Shown: positions 24,473 to 33,725 of the stretch, piece by piece
How positions within the stretch are numbered: position 1 is the first letter of the stretch
How the letters are laid out: every line of letters starts with the position of its first letter
Origin: GYS-P2D sp964522505
Lineage (GTDB): Bacteria; Bacteroidota; Bacteroidia; Chitinophagales; Saprospiraceae
NCBI GenBank assembly: GCA_964522505.1
Contig: CAZFWJ010000006.1
Location: 23,731 to 87,730 of the forward strand
DNA: 64,000 nucleotides
Direction of reading: 5' to 3'
Translations under genes and position numbers: made by a program
The notes under the pieces: generated by a model
Database searches by the model: none
What the model was told of the DNA's origin: nothing
Seen by the model: only the letters and a program-made list of their open reading frames with translations

Positions 24473-26032
24473 TCAAGATTTAGAGGGAGGAGTAGTTACA
24501 TGTTTAATAGCTCTATGCACATTCATATGATGTTCCTTATCATCCATAAGATTGGACTTCTGCAGCATATCTCTAACAGGGCCAATAGCCCTAGCAATAT
24601 GCATTTCTATATCTCGCCTTTCCAGCCATTGATTCATATCCGCGATCGCTTTAATACCGGACGAATCAACAAAATGAATATTACCTGCGTCCAGAACGAG
24701 ATGATGAATAATCCGATCACAACACTCGACATGATGCTCTATAGTCGTAGTGAAATGATTGCAATTGCCGAAGTATAACTGATCATCAAATCTGACGATA
24801 ATAACGTCCTCGATGTGCCTCGCCTTTGGGTAGCGCTGTACATTACGATAAAAGTCCGTAGATGGAAGATTACCCAGAACATTAACCTCAGGTCTTGAAC
24901 TGCGATGAAGGACAGCTAAAAGAGAAAGTACAACGCCAAACATTACTCCATATGTAATCCCGGCAGACACTGTGGTGATGAAGGTCACCAACATCATCAA
25001 GAAATCAGCTTTAGAAATATTATACAACTCCTTGATCTCGCTGGGCTTTATCAATCCTTTTACCGAAACGATGATAATCGCTGCTAATAAAGCCTTAGGC
25101 AAGAAATAAAAGTACTCAGTGATGAATAGTAAAGTTAGAATAATGAGTGCCGACGATATTAACAAAGAAATACTAGTCTTAGCACCAGCTTCATCATTAA
25201 TCGCTGAACGACTGAAGCTGCCAGAGGTTGGCATAGATTGAAAAAATCCCCCCACCACTTTAGATGCTCCGATGGCGATTAATTCTTGGTTGGTATCAAT
25301 TTTATACGATCTATGTTTGGCCTCGAGAGTACGGGCAATACTTAGGTTTTCGACTACGCCAATGATTGCTAGACTAAGTATAGTTACCCATTGATCGACG
25401 AGCACCTGCAATGTGGTCTTCGGGATTTCAAATGAAGGTAATCCAGTTGGGATGGTACCTATGTAATGTACATTTTGATGTTGGAAAAAGTAGTAGGTGG
25501 CGATTGTGAGTCCTATCACTAAGATTAAGGCTGAAGGAATATGTTTGCTTATTTTTTTAGCCACTAAAATGAATAGCACAGAACCTCCAAATAGACTGAC
25601 TGTATAAGGATTGATGGCTGAGGCCTGCTGGACGACCGCCACAACTTTCATAAGTCTATGATTGACATAAGATAAGTCTAATCCTGTAGCATCAGTTAGT
25701 TGAGATATAGCTATGATAAATGCAGCTGCTGTTGTAAACCCTAAGATCACGGGGTAAGACAAAAAGTGAGTGATGAATCCAAGGCGGAAGAAGCCCATGA
25801 GCATCTGTATGGATCCTGCACAGATACCGATAGCTATAGCACAATACATGTATTCACTTGTAAAGGGCTCGATGACTGCTCCTAAGCCACTTAGGATTAG
25901 AATAGAAGTAATAGCTACAGGCCCTACTGAAAGCTGTCTGGAAGTTCCTAAAAGTGCATATATAATCAGTGGTGCTATTGAAGCATATAAGCCATAGATC
26001 GGCTCAAATCCGGCCAATTGCGCATAAGCCAT
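24473..26032 (-). CDS. SulP family anion transporter (SLC26-like) with C-terminal STAS domain
   Basis: From the first ATG the protein has 519 residues. It starts inside the family signature (MAYAQLAGFEPIYGLYAS), has about 11 helices, SFSRSAINDEAGAKT near 271, and a STAS domain (about 405-515) with HLVLDAGNIHFVDSSGIKA. The codons upstream of this ATG stay open for 42 triplets to 26158 and encode residues such as LRRDLNAGLLVAIVLIPQ, which are normal for the N-terminus of the family. The true start is therefore upstream, at an unusual codon. Typical substrates are sulfate, bicarbonate or other anions. Confidence 0.85.
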   Translation of the reverse strand: MAYAQLAGFEPIYGLYASIAPLIIYALLGTSRQLSVGPVAITSILILSGLGAVIEPFTSEYMYCAIAIGICAGSIQMLMGFFRLGFITHFLSYPVILGFTTAAAFIIAISQLTDATGLDLSYVNHRLMKVVAVVQQASAINPYTVSLFGGSVLFILVAKKISKHIPSALILVIGLTIATYYFFQHQNVHYIGTIPTGLPSFEIPKTTLQVLVDQWVTILSLAIIGVVENLSIARTLEAKHRSYKIDTNQELIAIGASKVVGGFFQSMPTSGSFSRSAINDEAGAKTSISLLISSALIILTLLFITEYFYFLPKALLAAIIIVSVKGLIKPSEIKELYNISKADFLMMLVTFITTVSAGITYGVMFGVVLSLLAVLHRSSRPEVNVLGNLPSTDFYRNVQRYPKARHIEDVIIVRFDDQLYFGNCNHFTTTIEHHVECCDRIIHHLVLDAGNIHFVDSSGIKAIADMNQWLERRDIEMHIARAIGPVRDMLQKSNLMDDKEHHMNVHRAIKHVTTPPSKS

Positions 26033-26158
26033 TGCCTGAGGTATGAGTACGATAGCTACAAGAAGACCTGCATTAAGGTCACGCCTAAGCGAAGTTGAGG
26101 AATACCCCTTGAGTTGATGAGATATCGGTATCTTAAAGTTTAGATTCAGGGGAATCGA
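26033..26158 (-). other. In-frame N-terminal extension of SulP lacking a canonical start codon
   Basis: The 42 triplets between the phosphatase stop (TAA at 26159-26161) and the SulP ATG code for conserved SulP sequence but contain no ATG, GTG or TTG. ATT at 26153-26155 or CTG at 26147-26149 are the most upstream possible starts, with ATA at 26129 and 26123 as others. The frame is the same as that of the upstream phosphatase. Confidence 0.7.
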
Positions 26159-27787
26159 TTATTTGATTACTTCAGCTAAAATTCGACCAGCAGCACCATT
26201 AGGTAATGTAACACGGAGTATTGCACTGAGAGTTGGAGCGATGTCAATAATATTTGCCCGCCTGTAGGTTTTACCTGGCTTTATCGGGCCACCATACCAC
26301 AGCATAGGTACGTGAGTATCGTAAGAATATGAGCTTCCATGTGTGGTTCCTTTACGAAAATAAGTCATCCAACCAGGTTCCATAATAATGAAGATATCTC
26401 CCGATCGTCTCTGATTATATCCTCTCTGAGCAAGATGTAGAGAGGGGAGGTGTTCATGCGATCCATTGAGTAAATTTTCATGTGTGATGACATTGCTGAT
26501 CCCCTCAAAGCGCATAGAATAATTGATGAGCGCTTCTGTGATTTCATATTCTGAAGCTCCTTTATCTGCTAGATACTCATGATTCAAAAATATTTGATCA
26601 TTGCTGAGATTTTTAAACCAAGGGCCTTCTCCATACAGGGAGTCTAGATGGTTCTTTATGCCATTTTTATATTTCTCTATGTTGAAATACCCTGCTGGTA
26701 TATTGAAATTTTGAAGATATAATGGAGTCTCAGCAGCACCGTGATCTGCTGTTAAGAAAAGCACATAATTGTCATTTCCTATTCTACCATCTAAAAACGC
26801 AATAAGCTTAGCAATTTCCTGATCTAAGCGTAAATAGGTGTCCTCAATCTCAATTGAGCGCGGACCGAATTGATGCCCAACATAATCTGTTGAAGAGAAA
26901 CTCACAGAAAGTATGTCAGTATGTTCATCGCCACCTAAATTTTCAGCAATGATAGTCGTCTGTACCATTTTTTGGACAAATGAATTACCAAATGGCGTTT
27001 TAGGGAGTACGCCATATCCAGTCTTTTCAAAAATCTTAGAGAGGTTATGGGGAAATGTAGGTTTGTCTTCTGATCGGAAGACTTGCTCAAAAGGATTGTT
27101 ATCTGGCAGGCTCTTAGTGTAAGTTTCAATAGGATAGAGAGTTTCCCAACCTTGCTTAATATATGTGTCTGCAAGGCCTTGTTGGTTATAAGTCTTGAGC
27201 CACATCGGAAGCTCATCCATATAGTAGCTGCTCGTGACCCAACCACCAAATGATGCATCATACCAATATGCCGCATCCGCCGCATGTCCTGCTGGCAAAA
27301 TAGCGCCTCGATCTTTAATCGATATACCGATGGCCTTACCATTCATTCCAGTAGAAAGCTTGATCTCATCCGATATCGTTGAACTAATCATGCGATGTGG
27401 AGACATCTTACCTGCTGCACTCTCAGAACCTACAGTTTTTACGCTATCGTCCTGTACACAATAAACCTTTTTGCCAATCTCTTTATCGTACCAGTCATTA
27501 CCCACTATACCATGCACGGCAGGGGTGGTGCCAGTATATATACTGGCATGACCTGGCGCCGTATAGGTCGGTCTGTAGCTGTAATGAGCATCGACAAACA
27601 TGTGTCCCTCATTGATAATTTTTTTGAAACCGTCATCGCCATAACGGTCCCAATATCTGTAGAGGTACTCTTGTTTCATCTGGTCCACTGTGATACCTAC
27701 AACAAGCTTTGGCTGGCTTTGGCTGTAGAGCATATTGGTGCATACGATGCTGATAAGAATAAAGTATAGTGAAGTCTTGAAATTCAT
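26159..27787 (-). CDS. PafA-like alkaline phosphatase family protein
   Basis: The 542-residue exported enzyme starts at ATG 27787, where MNFKTSLYFILISIVC begins a signal peptide. Motifs typical of PafA are VVGITVDQMKQEYL (metal-binding aspartate), the nucleophile threonine in RPTYTAPGHASIY, SIKDRGAILPAGHAADAAYW (the K-x-R pair), and TADHGAAETP near residue 360. PafA is a periplasmic zinc phosphomonoesterase that releases phosphate from many organic esters. Its stop is directly followed, in the same frame, by SulP. It heads the run pafA-SulP-murI-OsmC-Gfo/Idh. Confidence 0.9.
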   Translation of the reverse strand: MNFKTSLYFILISIVCTNMLYSQSQPKLVVGITVDQMKQEYLYRYWDRYGDDGFKKIINEGHMFVDAHYSYRPTYTAPGHASIYTGTTPAVHGIVGNDWYDKEIGKKVYCVQDDSVKTVGSESAAGKMSPHRMISSTISDEIKLSTGMNGKAIGISIKDRGAILPAGHAADAAYWYDASFGGWVTSSYYMDELPMWLKTYNQQGLADTYIKQGWETLYPIETYTKSLPDNNPFEQVFRSEDKPTFPHNLSKIFEKTGYGVLPKTPFGNSFVQKMVQTTIIAENLGGDEHTDILSVSFSSTDYVGHQFGPRSIEIEDTYLRLDQEIAKLIAFLDGRIGNDNYVLFLTADHGAAETPLYLQNFNIPAGYFNIEKYKNGIKNHLDSLYGEGPWFKNLSNDQIFLNHEYLADKGASEYEITEALINYSMRFEGISNVITHENLLNGSHEHLPSLHLAQRGYNQRRSGDIFIIMEPGWMTYFRKGTTHGSSYSYDTHVPMLWYGGPIKPGKTYRRANIIDIAPTLSAILRVTLPNGAAGRILAEVIK

Positions 27788-27867
27788 GATTGGAAAATAT
27801 GTGGCAAAGTAACTTGTTTTTAAGTGAATTATTGGATTCAAGAGGTCATCGGCGCTTTATAAGATTG

Positions 27868-28971
27868 TTAATACATAGCGTATTTCTTGCCTGGAAGCGA
27901 CCTGATGACACCTTTGAATTCGAGATTGAGCAAATTGCTAGCCAGTTCTGATGGCTTAAGTCGAGTGTGATGATGTATCTGATCTATTGAGATTTCTTCC
28001 TGATCCTTGAGGAAGTCTACTATGGATCGCTCGATGTCTGATAGTTCATCAAATAGTTTTATTTGCTTGTTAGGCTTGGGAGCCTCGTCATCCCAGCGCA
28101 TGATGTAAGCAATGTCTTGGGCTGACTCGATAAGGTGTGCTTTATTGGTTTTGATGAGTTTGTTACAACCAGCAGACATTTCATCAGAGACTCTTCCCGG
28201 CAGGGCAAATACATCCTTGTGATAACTGTTGGCATATTCTGCAGTAATCAGTGATCCACCCTTGGAGGCGGATTGAATAACAATAACTGCATCAGAGATG
28301 CCGGCGATGATTCTATTGCGCAGTGGAAAGTTCTCTCGATCTGGGACCGTATTAATGGGAAATTCAGTAAGTAGACATCCATTATTTTGCAGTTGTTGAG
28401 CGAGCTTTCTATTCTGAGCGGGATAGATCTTGTCAAGTCCAGTACCCATAACTGCAATGTTATCAATGTTATGAGCTATCGAGGATTGATGTGCTATACT
28501 ATCAATGCCGTAAGCTAAGCCGCTAATGATCTGAACATTGAGATGCTTTAATTCTTCTACGAGCTGTTCAGCTTGGGATTTGCCATAGTTATTAGGTTTA
28601 CGAGTGCCTACGATTCCTACTGTTCTGATTTCGTTGAGATTACTTGTGCCACGATAGTAGAGTAGTATTGGCGCATCATCATACTGAAGGAGACGCTGCG
28701 GGTAGGTCGAGTCATTGAGATAATATGAAATCCGACATTTGTGATCTACTAAGAATTTAACATTGGCTTCTGCTTCATGCAGAGGATCTGAGAGGGTGAT
28801 ACTATCCGCATGACGCTGCCCGATGCCATTGATCTTTAACAGGTTCTTTTTGGACTCCTGAAATACTGCCTGAGCTCCCCGACAGTTGGCGATCAATATC
28901 TTAGCTAAACGAACTCCGATATTTGGAACTCTTGTCAATGCAATTTCATAAAGTAAATCCTGAGGACTCAT
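27868..28971 (-). CDS. dprA: DNA-processing protein DprA
   Basis: The 367-residue protein loads RecA on single-stranded DNA during transformation or uptake. An N-terminal helix-hairpin-helix/SAM-like region (1-60, with KINGIGQRHAD near 45) precedes the Rossmann-like core with VGTRKPNNYGKSQAEQLV, SGLAYGIDSIAHQ, VMGTGLDKIYPAQNR, FPLRNRIIAG and FALPGRVSDEMSAGCNKLI. A C-terminal winged-helix follows (about 305-367, KPSELASNLLNLEFKGVIR). All three parts of a normal Bacteroidota DprA are present. Confidence 0.95.
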   Translation of the reverse strand: MSPQDLLYEIALTRVPNIGVRLAKILIANCRGAQAVFQESKKNLLKINGIGQRHADSITLSDPLHEAEANVKFLVDHKCRISYYLNDSTYPQRLLQYDDAPILLYYRGTSNLNEIRTVGIVGTRKPNNYGKSQAEQLVEELKHLNVQIISGLAYGIDSIAHQSSIAHNIDNIAVMGTGLDKIYPAQNRKLAQQLQNNGCLLTEFPINTVPDRENFPLRNRIIAGISDAVIVIQSASKGGSLITAEYANSYHKDVFALPGRVSDEMSAGCNKLIKTNKAHLIESAQDIAYIMRWDDEAPKPNKQIKLFDELSDIERSIVDFLKDQEEISIDQIHHHTRLKPSELASNLLNLEFKGVIRSLPGKKYAMY

Positions 28972-29045
28972 TTGGCTAAAATACCAATATCATATGCTCT
29001 TTTGTTATGCCTCAGACTATATAATCAGATTATATTTGGACTCAT

Positions 29046-29711
29046 ATGCGAGGGATAAAAGTATTGGCTACTCTGCTCTTCATCTTCATGGCGTGCTCTA
29101 TCGTGTGTGCTCAGTTTAATGTGAAGATTGCCTACAATCCCATCTATGGATCATTCAATGGTATCAACGCTGTCCAGAATGCTTATATCTCCGATGATGG
29201 AGAGATTCTAGATGGATTTGGTGATTTACATTTCATGCACGGCATTCAGTTAGGTATTAGGTATAGAGTAAGAACCTTTGGTGTCGAGTTAGGATGGGAA
29301 AGTTTAGCTGGTGACCGAGAAGCACTGGCCTTAAATCCAAATTCAGAGGTCTTTACGATGAGAGAGTATGATTATGATTTGAGAACCTGGTCTCTGGCTT
29401 TAGATCAATATTTTAGGCCTCTCGGATTTGGCGCTGCCATCACAAGGACTAATTTTTCTGCAGGGCGTGTTCGGGGGAATAATAATATTCCACTCATAGA
29501 TGAGTCTAAATGGGGGCTGAGGTTCCAGCTAAACCTAACCATACAAGAGAGCAGTCGAATATCTTTATTACTCAGACCTTATTATCAATTCTATTTCGGT
29601 GAATATAATATTGAGCGTTTAGCTACCGATCTCAATAATACAGCCGCCTCGACTGAATCTTTGTCCTATTTCGGCTTGAGTTTGGTGTTTTATAATGGGC
29701 GGCATTATTAA
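29046..29711 (+). CDS. Exported beta-barrel-like protein of unknown function
   Basis: The 221-residue protein starts with a signal peptide (MRGIKVLATLLFIFMACSIVCA, cleavage before QFN). The rest alternates hydrophobic and polar residues in beta-strand style (GIQLGIRYRVRTFGVELGW, RISLLLRPYYQFYFG) and ends LSYFGLSLVFYNGRHY. The family is not recognised; a small outer membrane barrel is likely. The stop codon lies inside the left arm of a 15-bp terminator stem. Confidence 0.6.
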   Translation: MRGIKVLATLLFIFMACSIVCAQFNVKIAYNPIYGSFNGINAVQNAYISDDGEILDGFGDLHFMHGIQLGIRYRVRTFGVELGWESLAGDREALALNPNSEVFTMREYDYDLRTWSLALDQYFRPLGFGAAITRTNFSAGRVRGNNNIPLIDESKWGLRFQLNLTIQESSRISLLLRPYYQFYFGEYNIERLATDLNNTAASTESLSYFGLSLVFYNGRHY

Positions 29712-29749
29712 TTGTTGCCAGATCCGGATCGGTCGGCAACAATTAATAA
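29705..29749. terminator. Bidirectional hairpin between convergent genes
   Basis: Arms TTATTAATTGTTGCC (29705-29719) and GGCAACAATTAATAA (29735-29749) pair perfectly over 15 bases, with a 15-nt loop. Because the outer half is A/T-rich, each strand reads a GC stem base followed by T/A, which suits termination in both directions. The left arm contains the TAA stop of the upstream gene. Confidence 0.8.
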
Positions 29750-29772
29750 GCACTAATCGACAATGCCCAAAA

Positions 29773-30177
29773 TTACAGGTCGATACGCTTCTCAGCTAAC
29801 AAATCATCTCGGGTGTTTTTCTGGACCGCAACTGCTCCAAACATTGATAAGAGAAAGGAAAAAGCATAAAAGCCTTTTTCACTAGGTAGTAAGGTCGCAT
29901 TCCAAAGACCAATGATCAGAAGAGTGATAGAAAGTACCACGGCAAACCAACAGATGCTGTAGTATATGTCGGTCACCGTTATTCCTTCGAGCCTGTCTCG
30001 AACACTTTTCTGCAGAGAGACAACCGAGAATAGACCAAACATGATCAATGTGAAATAGTAGCCTTTTTCATTCAGCTGCATTTCTGCTCTCCATAATCCA
30101 ATGATGTAACCGATCAATCCTGTGGCCATAGCTACCCATGATGCCATCACAAACGAACTTGATGTTTTTTGAGTCAT
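29773..30177 (-). CDS. YiaA/YiaB-family inner membrane protein
   Basis: The 134-residue protein has four hydrophobic helices in two repeated pairs: SWVAMATGLIGYIIGLW with KGYYFTLIMFGLFSVVSLQKS, and FAVVLSITLLIIGLW with KGFYAFSFLLSMFGAVAVQK. The KGYY/KGFY and QK(S/N)xRD segments are repeated, as in the YiaA/B fold. Function is unknown. It faces the outer membrane protein gene across the 15-bp hairpin. Confidence 0.85.
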   Translation of the reverse strand: MTQKTSSSFVMASWVAMATGLIGYIIGLWRAEMQLNEKGYYFTLIMFGLFSVVSLQKSVRDRLEGITVTDIYYSICWFAVVLSITLLIIGLWNATLLPSEKGFYAFSFLLSMFGAVAVQKNTRDDLLAEKRIDL

Positions 30178-30217
30178 AGTTGTAATTTTGCGATTAATAA
30201 TCTTTGAGTTTGAATTT

Positions 30218-31405
30218 TTAGTATTCTTCTTTCAATGTGAGTACCAATACTTCAGTTTTTAAAACTTCTACACTATAAGTCAACCCTAAGCTGGCCATAG
30301 CATCTCTAAATGATTGATCGTTTTCTGGATCAAATGAGAAGTCAAGATCATATAGTTTATCATCTCCTGTTTTATCTATAACTGCCATACCCACTATACC
30401 ATATTGTTCTAGATATTCACAAAAATCTGAAATGCTGGCTCCTTCATTTTTATATCCATCTCCTCTGGCCTCTGCGGTGCCCTCCGCCTGGACTCTAGTT
30501 GCCTTAATACCTTCTTCAGATTTCTTGATTACTAGAGCTTTTAATTCACTAGTAGATGGTTGAGCCATCACTTCTGTATGCTCTCTTAGTTGTTCTTTTA
30601 AAAATGGATACAATTCCTCTGGGCTCTTCGCTATTGCATTCAGACAATATCTGTTGTTCTCATCGTCCCAATCTATAAGAGATTCATCGAATTCATAGAT
30701 TAATCTATAAACTGATGTTCGGTAGGCTATTCTATAGAGCCCCGCTATGCTGAAGTTAAATAAGGTGATCCTGCGCTGCTTAAAAGCACCTTCATTGTAG
30801 GTGATGCTAAAGGTTGGAATGCCACTCATATAGGGTTGCAATTGAAAAACCTTTTGAGCTTCTTCGTCAAAATCAAAGTATTCATGTCCTGGATCAAAAT
30901 CAAAATGATCCTCTTTAGTAGGTAAGCTAATCTTCTTGCCAGCTAATAGTTGTTCAATAACTTGCTCTGTAATATGCTCAGGCGAAGTGATCGCAACGAC
31001 CGTACCATTTGGATCAATCAGTATACTATGTGGGATGATCTGATATGGGAAGAAAGATCTGAGGATTCCTGTATCCCTAGCAAAGAGAAACTTGTAAGGC
31101 CTATTCTCGTGAAATCGACTTATTCTTTCATGTTTTTCTTCACTCACGGAAATCACCTGTAATTTACTTCCAAATTTGTTTTGTAGTCGTTCCAAGTGAG
31201 GCATGCCATCGACACACGGTGAACACCACGTGGCCCAGAAGTCAATAAGAATAGCTTGATTAGATCCATCAAAACTGTATTCTAATTGATTGTTATTGAC
31301 CAACTCGAGCGTAAACGCTGGCACTTGTTCCCCAATCTTGATTTCTTGCCCTACTGCAATATTTGCTAAGAGTAGGAATAATATGGACACATAATTTCTT
31401 GTCAT
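30218..31405 (-). CDS. TlpA-like thiol-disulfide reductase fused to a DUF3738-like domain
   Basis: Of 395 residues from ATG 31405 (a longer ATG start at 31423 is less likely), the first 20 form a signal peptide (YVSILFLLLANIAVG). Residues about 25-165 are TlpA/thioredoxin-like with DFWATWCSPCVDGMPHL and a cis-proline in IIPHSILIDPNG. The second half (about 185-395) resembles DUF3738 (TIGR03435): RITLFNFSIAGLYRIAY, MAVIDKTGDDKLYDLDFSF, and SLGLTYSVEVLKTEVLVL. The protein should act on disulfides outside the cytoplasm. The role of DUF3738 is unknown. Confidence 0.8.
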   Translation of the reverse strand: MTRNYVSILFLLLANIAVGQEIKIGEQVPAFTLELVNNNQLEYSFDGSNQAILIDFWATWCSPCVDGMPHLERLQNKFGSKLQVISVSEEKHERISRFHENRPYKFLFARDTGILRSFFPYQIIPHSILIDPNGTVVAITSPEHITEQVIEQLLAGKKISLPTKEDHFDFDPGHEYFDFDEEAQKVFQLQPYMSGIPTFSITYNEGAFKQRRITLFNFSIAGLYRIAYRTSVYRLIYEFDESLIDWDDENNRYCLNAIAKSPEELYPFLKEQLREHTEVMAQPSTSELKALVIKKSEEGIKATRVQAEGTAEARGDGYKNEGASISDFCEYLEQYGIVGMAVIDKTGDDKLYDLDFSFDPENDQSFRDAMASLGLTYSVEVLKTEVLVLTLKEEY

Positions 31406-31526
31406 GAGATTATTTTCGACCAATGTAGACCTATCAAATTTTTGATTTAGTTAAGCCCATTCTGAAGAAGTGTAAATCTTTGTTAACGGACTTACTCTGG
31501 ACTTATAGATTGGCTACTTTTAACTC

Positions 31527-32975
31527 ATGAAGGTCAAAGTCTGGCAGCTCATAATTCTTGTCTCTTTATCTTTGCTGAGTATAATAGGCCTGCAGATTTA
31601 TTATGCCTTGAAGGTTTATAAGCAACAAGCTGAGCTATATAAATCCGAGGTGAATCGCGCTTTTGAAAGGGCAGTTGATCGAACTAATGAGCAAAGATTA
31701 TTAAAAATAAATAGCTTTTTTGAGCAAGAGATTAGTGACACATCTCAAGTGGACCTAACATATGAAATAACGACAGATGGTCCGAAGTTGTTGGTCCTTG
31801 ACCCTCATACGGGTTATCGACACTTGTCTATGAGTCACGAGCAATTTCCCGATACACTCCTTGATCATAAGGCATTAACACAGTTCGCTGTCAAGGAAAA
31901 TTGGAAGCTTCTGAGGAATGAGAGAATTCTCTATTGGACTAATAACATTGGAGATAAAATGAAATCACACTTGGATTCATTGTCTATATCAATGGATTCA
32001 CTCGAGCAAAATATGAAGGTAGAGCTATTGAGTTTTGGAATCAAAGAGGATTTTCAATTTATTCCAACTGACTCGCTACATTCCTACACTTCAAATGACC
32101 GAAGCTTCAAGTTTCAAAAGCGCCCTGTTAAGCTGAATGGAGAGACGTTGCTCTCTGTCAAAATAGACAAACCTAAAATTGCTATTCTAAAGCGATTGAC
32201 TGTAGTATTTGCACTCACACTGTTGGCGTTAATGTTACTTTTTAGCAGTTTTCTCTATCTCTATATTGTCTTGAAAAGGCAAAGGCAGTTGTCGGTATTA
32301 AAGGATGATTTTATTGATAATGTAACGCATGAGTTAATAACGCCAACGGCTACGCTACAGCTTGCATTAGAAACATTAGAAAAGTATGAGCATGAGTCAT
32401 CATCCAAATATGTCAGCATTGCCAAACAGCATGCTGATAGAATAGAAGGCATAGTAAATAAGATATTGCAGTCATCTCTTAACCAAATAGAAAATGAAAC
32501 AATCGAGTTAGAAATAGTTGATGTTAGTGCATTACTTGTGGATATGTTAAAAAACTATGCAGTTACATACGGTGATCACATCAAGTTTATCACTAATATA
32601 GACCCAATTATTCATGTTCAATCTCATAAAGAACACCTCTCCACAGCTCTTCATAATTTGATCAACAATGCCATTAAATATGGTCATCCTACCGCGCCAA
32701 AAATTGAGCTGATCCTAACAGAAAAGGATAGTAATGTTGTCATAAGCATAGAAGATAATGGTCAAGGTATTCCTCAAGAACATCACAAACTCATATTCGA
32801 TAAATTTCATAGAGTGCCTTCAAGTACCCATGACGTTAAAGGGCTAGGCATTGGTCTATATCAATCTAAAATGCTAATGAATAAGATCAATGGTGATCTC
32901 ATTCTCAAAAGTTCATCGACGACGGGAAGTTGTTTTTGTGTTTATCTAAGAAAGAGTATTGAATATGATGCCTAA
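31527..32975 (+). CDS. Sensor histidine kinase
   Basis: The 482-residue membrane kinase has helix 1 at about 6-27, a periplasmic sensor domain of about 190 residues and helix 2 near 224-248. The HisKA box is DDFIDNVTHELITPTATLQ near 262 (phosphoacceptor histidine in HEL). The ATPase domain has NLINNAIKYG, EDNGQGIP and KGLGIGLYQSKM. The H-box reads HELITPTA instead of the common HE(L/F)(K/R)TP. It overlaps the response regulator by 11 bases. Confidence 0.92.
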   Translation: MKVKVWQLIILVSLSLLSIIGLQIYYALKVYKQQAELYKSEVNRAFERAVDRTNEQRLLKINSFFEQEISDTSQVDLTYEITTDGPKLLVLDPHTGYRHLSMSHEQFPDTLLDHKALTQFAVKENWKLLRNERILYWTNNIGDKMKSHLDSLSISMDSLEQNMKVELLSFGIKEDFQFIPTDSLHSYTSNDRSFKFQKRPVKLNGETLLSVKIDKPKIAILKRLTVVFALTLLALMLLFSSFLYLYIVLKRQRQLSVLKDDFIDNVTHELITPTATLQLALETLEKYEHESSSKYVSIAKQHADRIEGIVNKILQSSLNQIENETIELEIVDVSALLVDMLKNYAVTYGDHIKFITNIDPIIHVQSHKEHLSTALHNLINNAIKYGHPTAPKIELILTEKDSNVVISIEDNGQGIPQEHHKLIFDKFHRVPSSTHDVKGLGIGLYQSKMLMNKINGDLILKSSSTTGSCFCVYLRKSIEYDA

Positions 32976-33666
32976 GATCAAGATTTTATTAGTTGAGGAT
33001 GAAGTGTCTCTAGGGATGCTGATCCAAGAAAACCTTGAGCAAGAGGGTTTTGAAGTATGTTTTGCTCAGGATGGCGAGGAGGCTTTGAAACGATACTATG
33101 ATGGAGGAATTGATTTAGTCATTCTTGATGTCATGATGCCCAAAAAGAATGGTTTCGATGTGGCAAAAACAATACGAAACACTGATCGACATACTCCGAT
33201 TCTATTTCTCACAGCAAAAATTAAATCAGACGATGTAGTAAAAGGGTTTGAATCAGGTGGAAATGACTATCTGCGTAAGCCCTTTGCATTCAAAGAGCTA
33301 TTAGTCCGAATTAAAGCACTTCTCAGCGACGAACGCTTATTGAATGCTATAACATCCAATGAAAATTCAATTTTTGAATTGGGCTGCTATACATTTGATA
33401 GTCGACTGCAATTATTATATGATGACAATGGAGGCAAAAAAAAACTCACTGTGCGTGAAGCTGAGTTGCTGAAGTTACTATGTGATAATCAAAACCATGT
33501 AGTCTCGAAGACAAATATCTTACTAAAAATATGGGGGGAGGATTCATTCTTTAACTCTAGAAGCATGGACGTATTTATTTCCAGGCTAAGAAAGCACTTT
33601 GCGAACGAAGAAAATGTTAATCTGGTGAACTTAAGAGGAGTAGGGTATAAACTTGTAGTCCTTTAG
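32965..33666 (+). CDS. OmpR/PhoB-family response regulator
   Basis: The 233-residue protein has a receiver domain with acidic pocket VEDEV near 8, the phosphoacceptor aspartate in LVILDVMMPKKNG near 53 and the lysine in YLRKPFAFKEL near 105. The C-terminal winged helix (about 135-233) has TVREAELLKLLCDNQ, VVSKTNILLKIWGE and MDVFISRLRKHF. The ATG at 32965 overlaps the kinase's 3' end. It likely controls targets in response to the neighbouring sensor; the targets are unknown. Confidence 0.93.
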   Translation: MMPKIKILLVEDEVSLGMLIQENLEQEGFEVCFAQDGEEALKRYYDGGIDLVILDVMMPKKNGFDVAKTIRNTDRHTPILFLTAKIKSDDVVKGFESGGNDYLRKPFAFKELLVRIKALLSDERLLNAITSNENSIFELGCYTFDSRLQLLYDDNGGKKKLTVREAELLKLLCDNQNHVVSKTNILLKIWGEDSFFNSRSMDVFISRLRKHFANEENVNLVNLRGVGYKLVVL

Positions 33667-33725
33667 CTTAACACGACAAAGCGTCAATCAACTTATCCTC
33701 GAATTAATCACGTTTCATGAACTCT

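Noticed and set aside
26935..27342. Minus-strand frame of 135 codons inside the PafA-like gene
   Set aside because: It is an out-of-frame shadow; the phosphatase frame carries all catalytic motifs.
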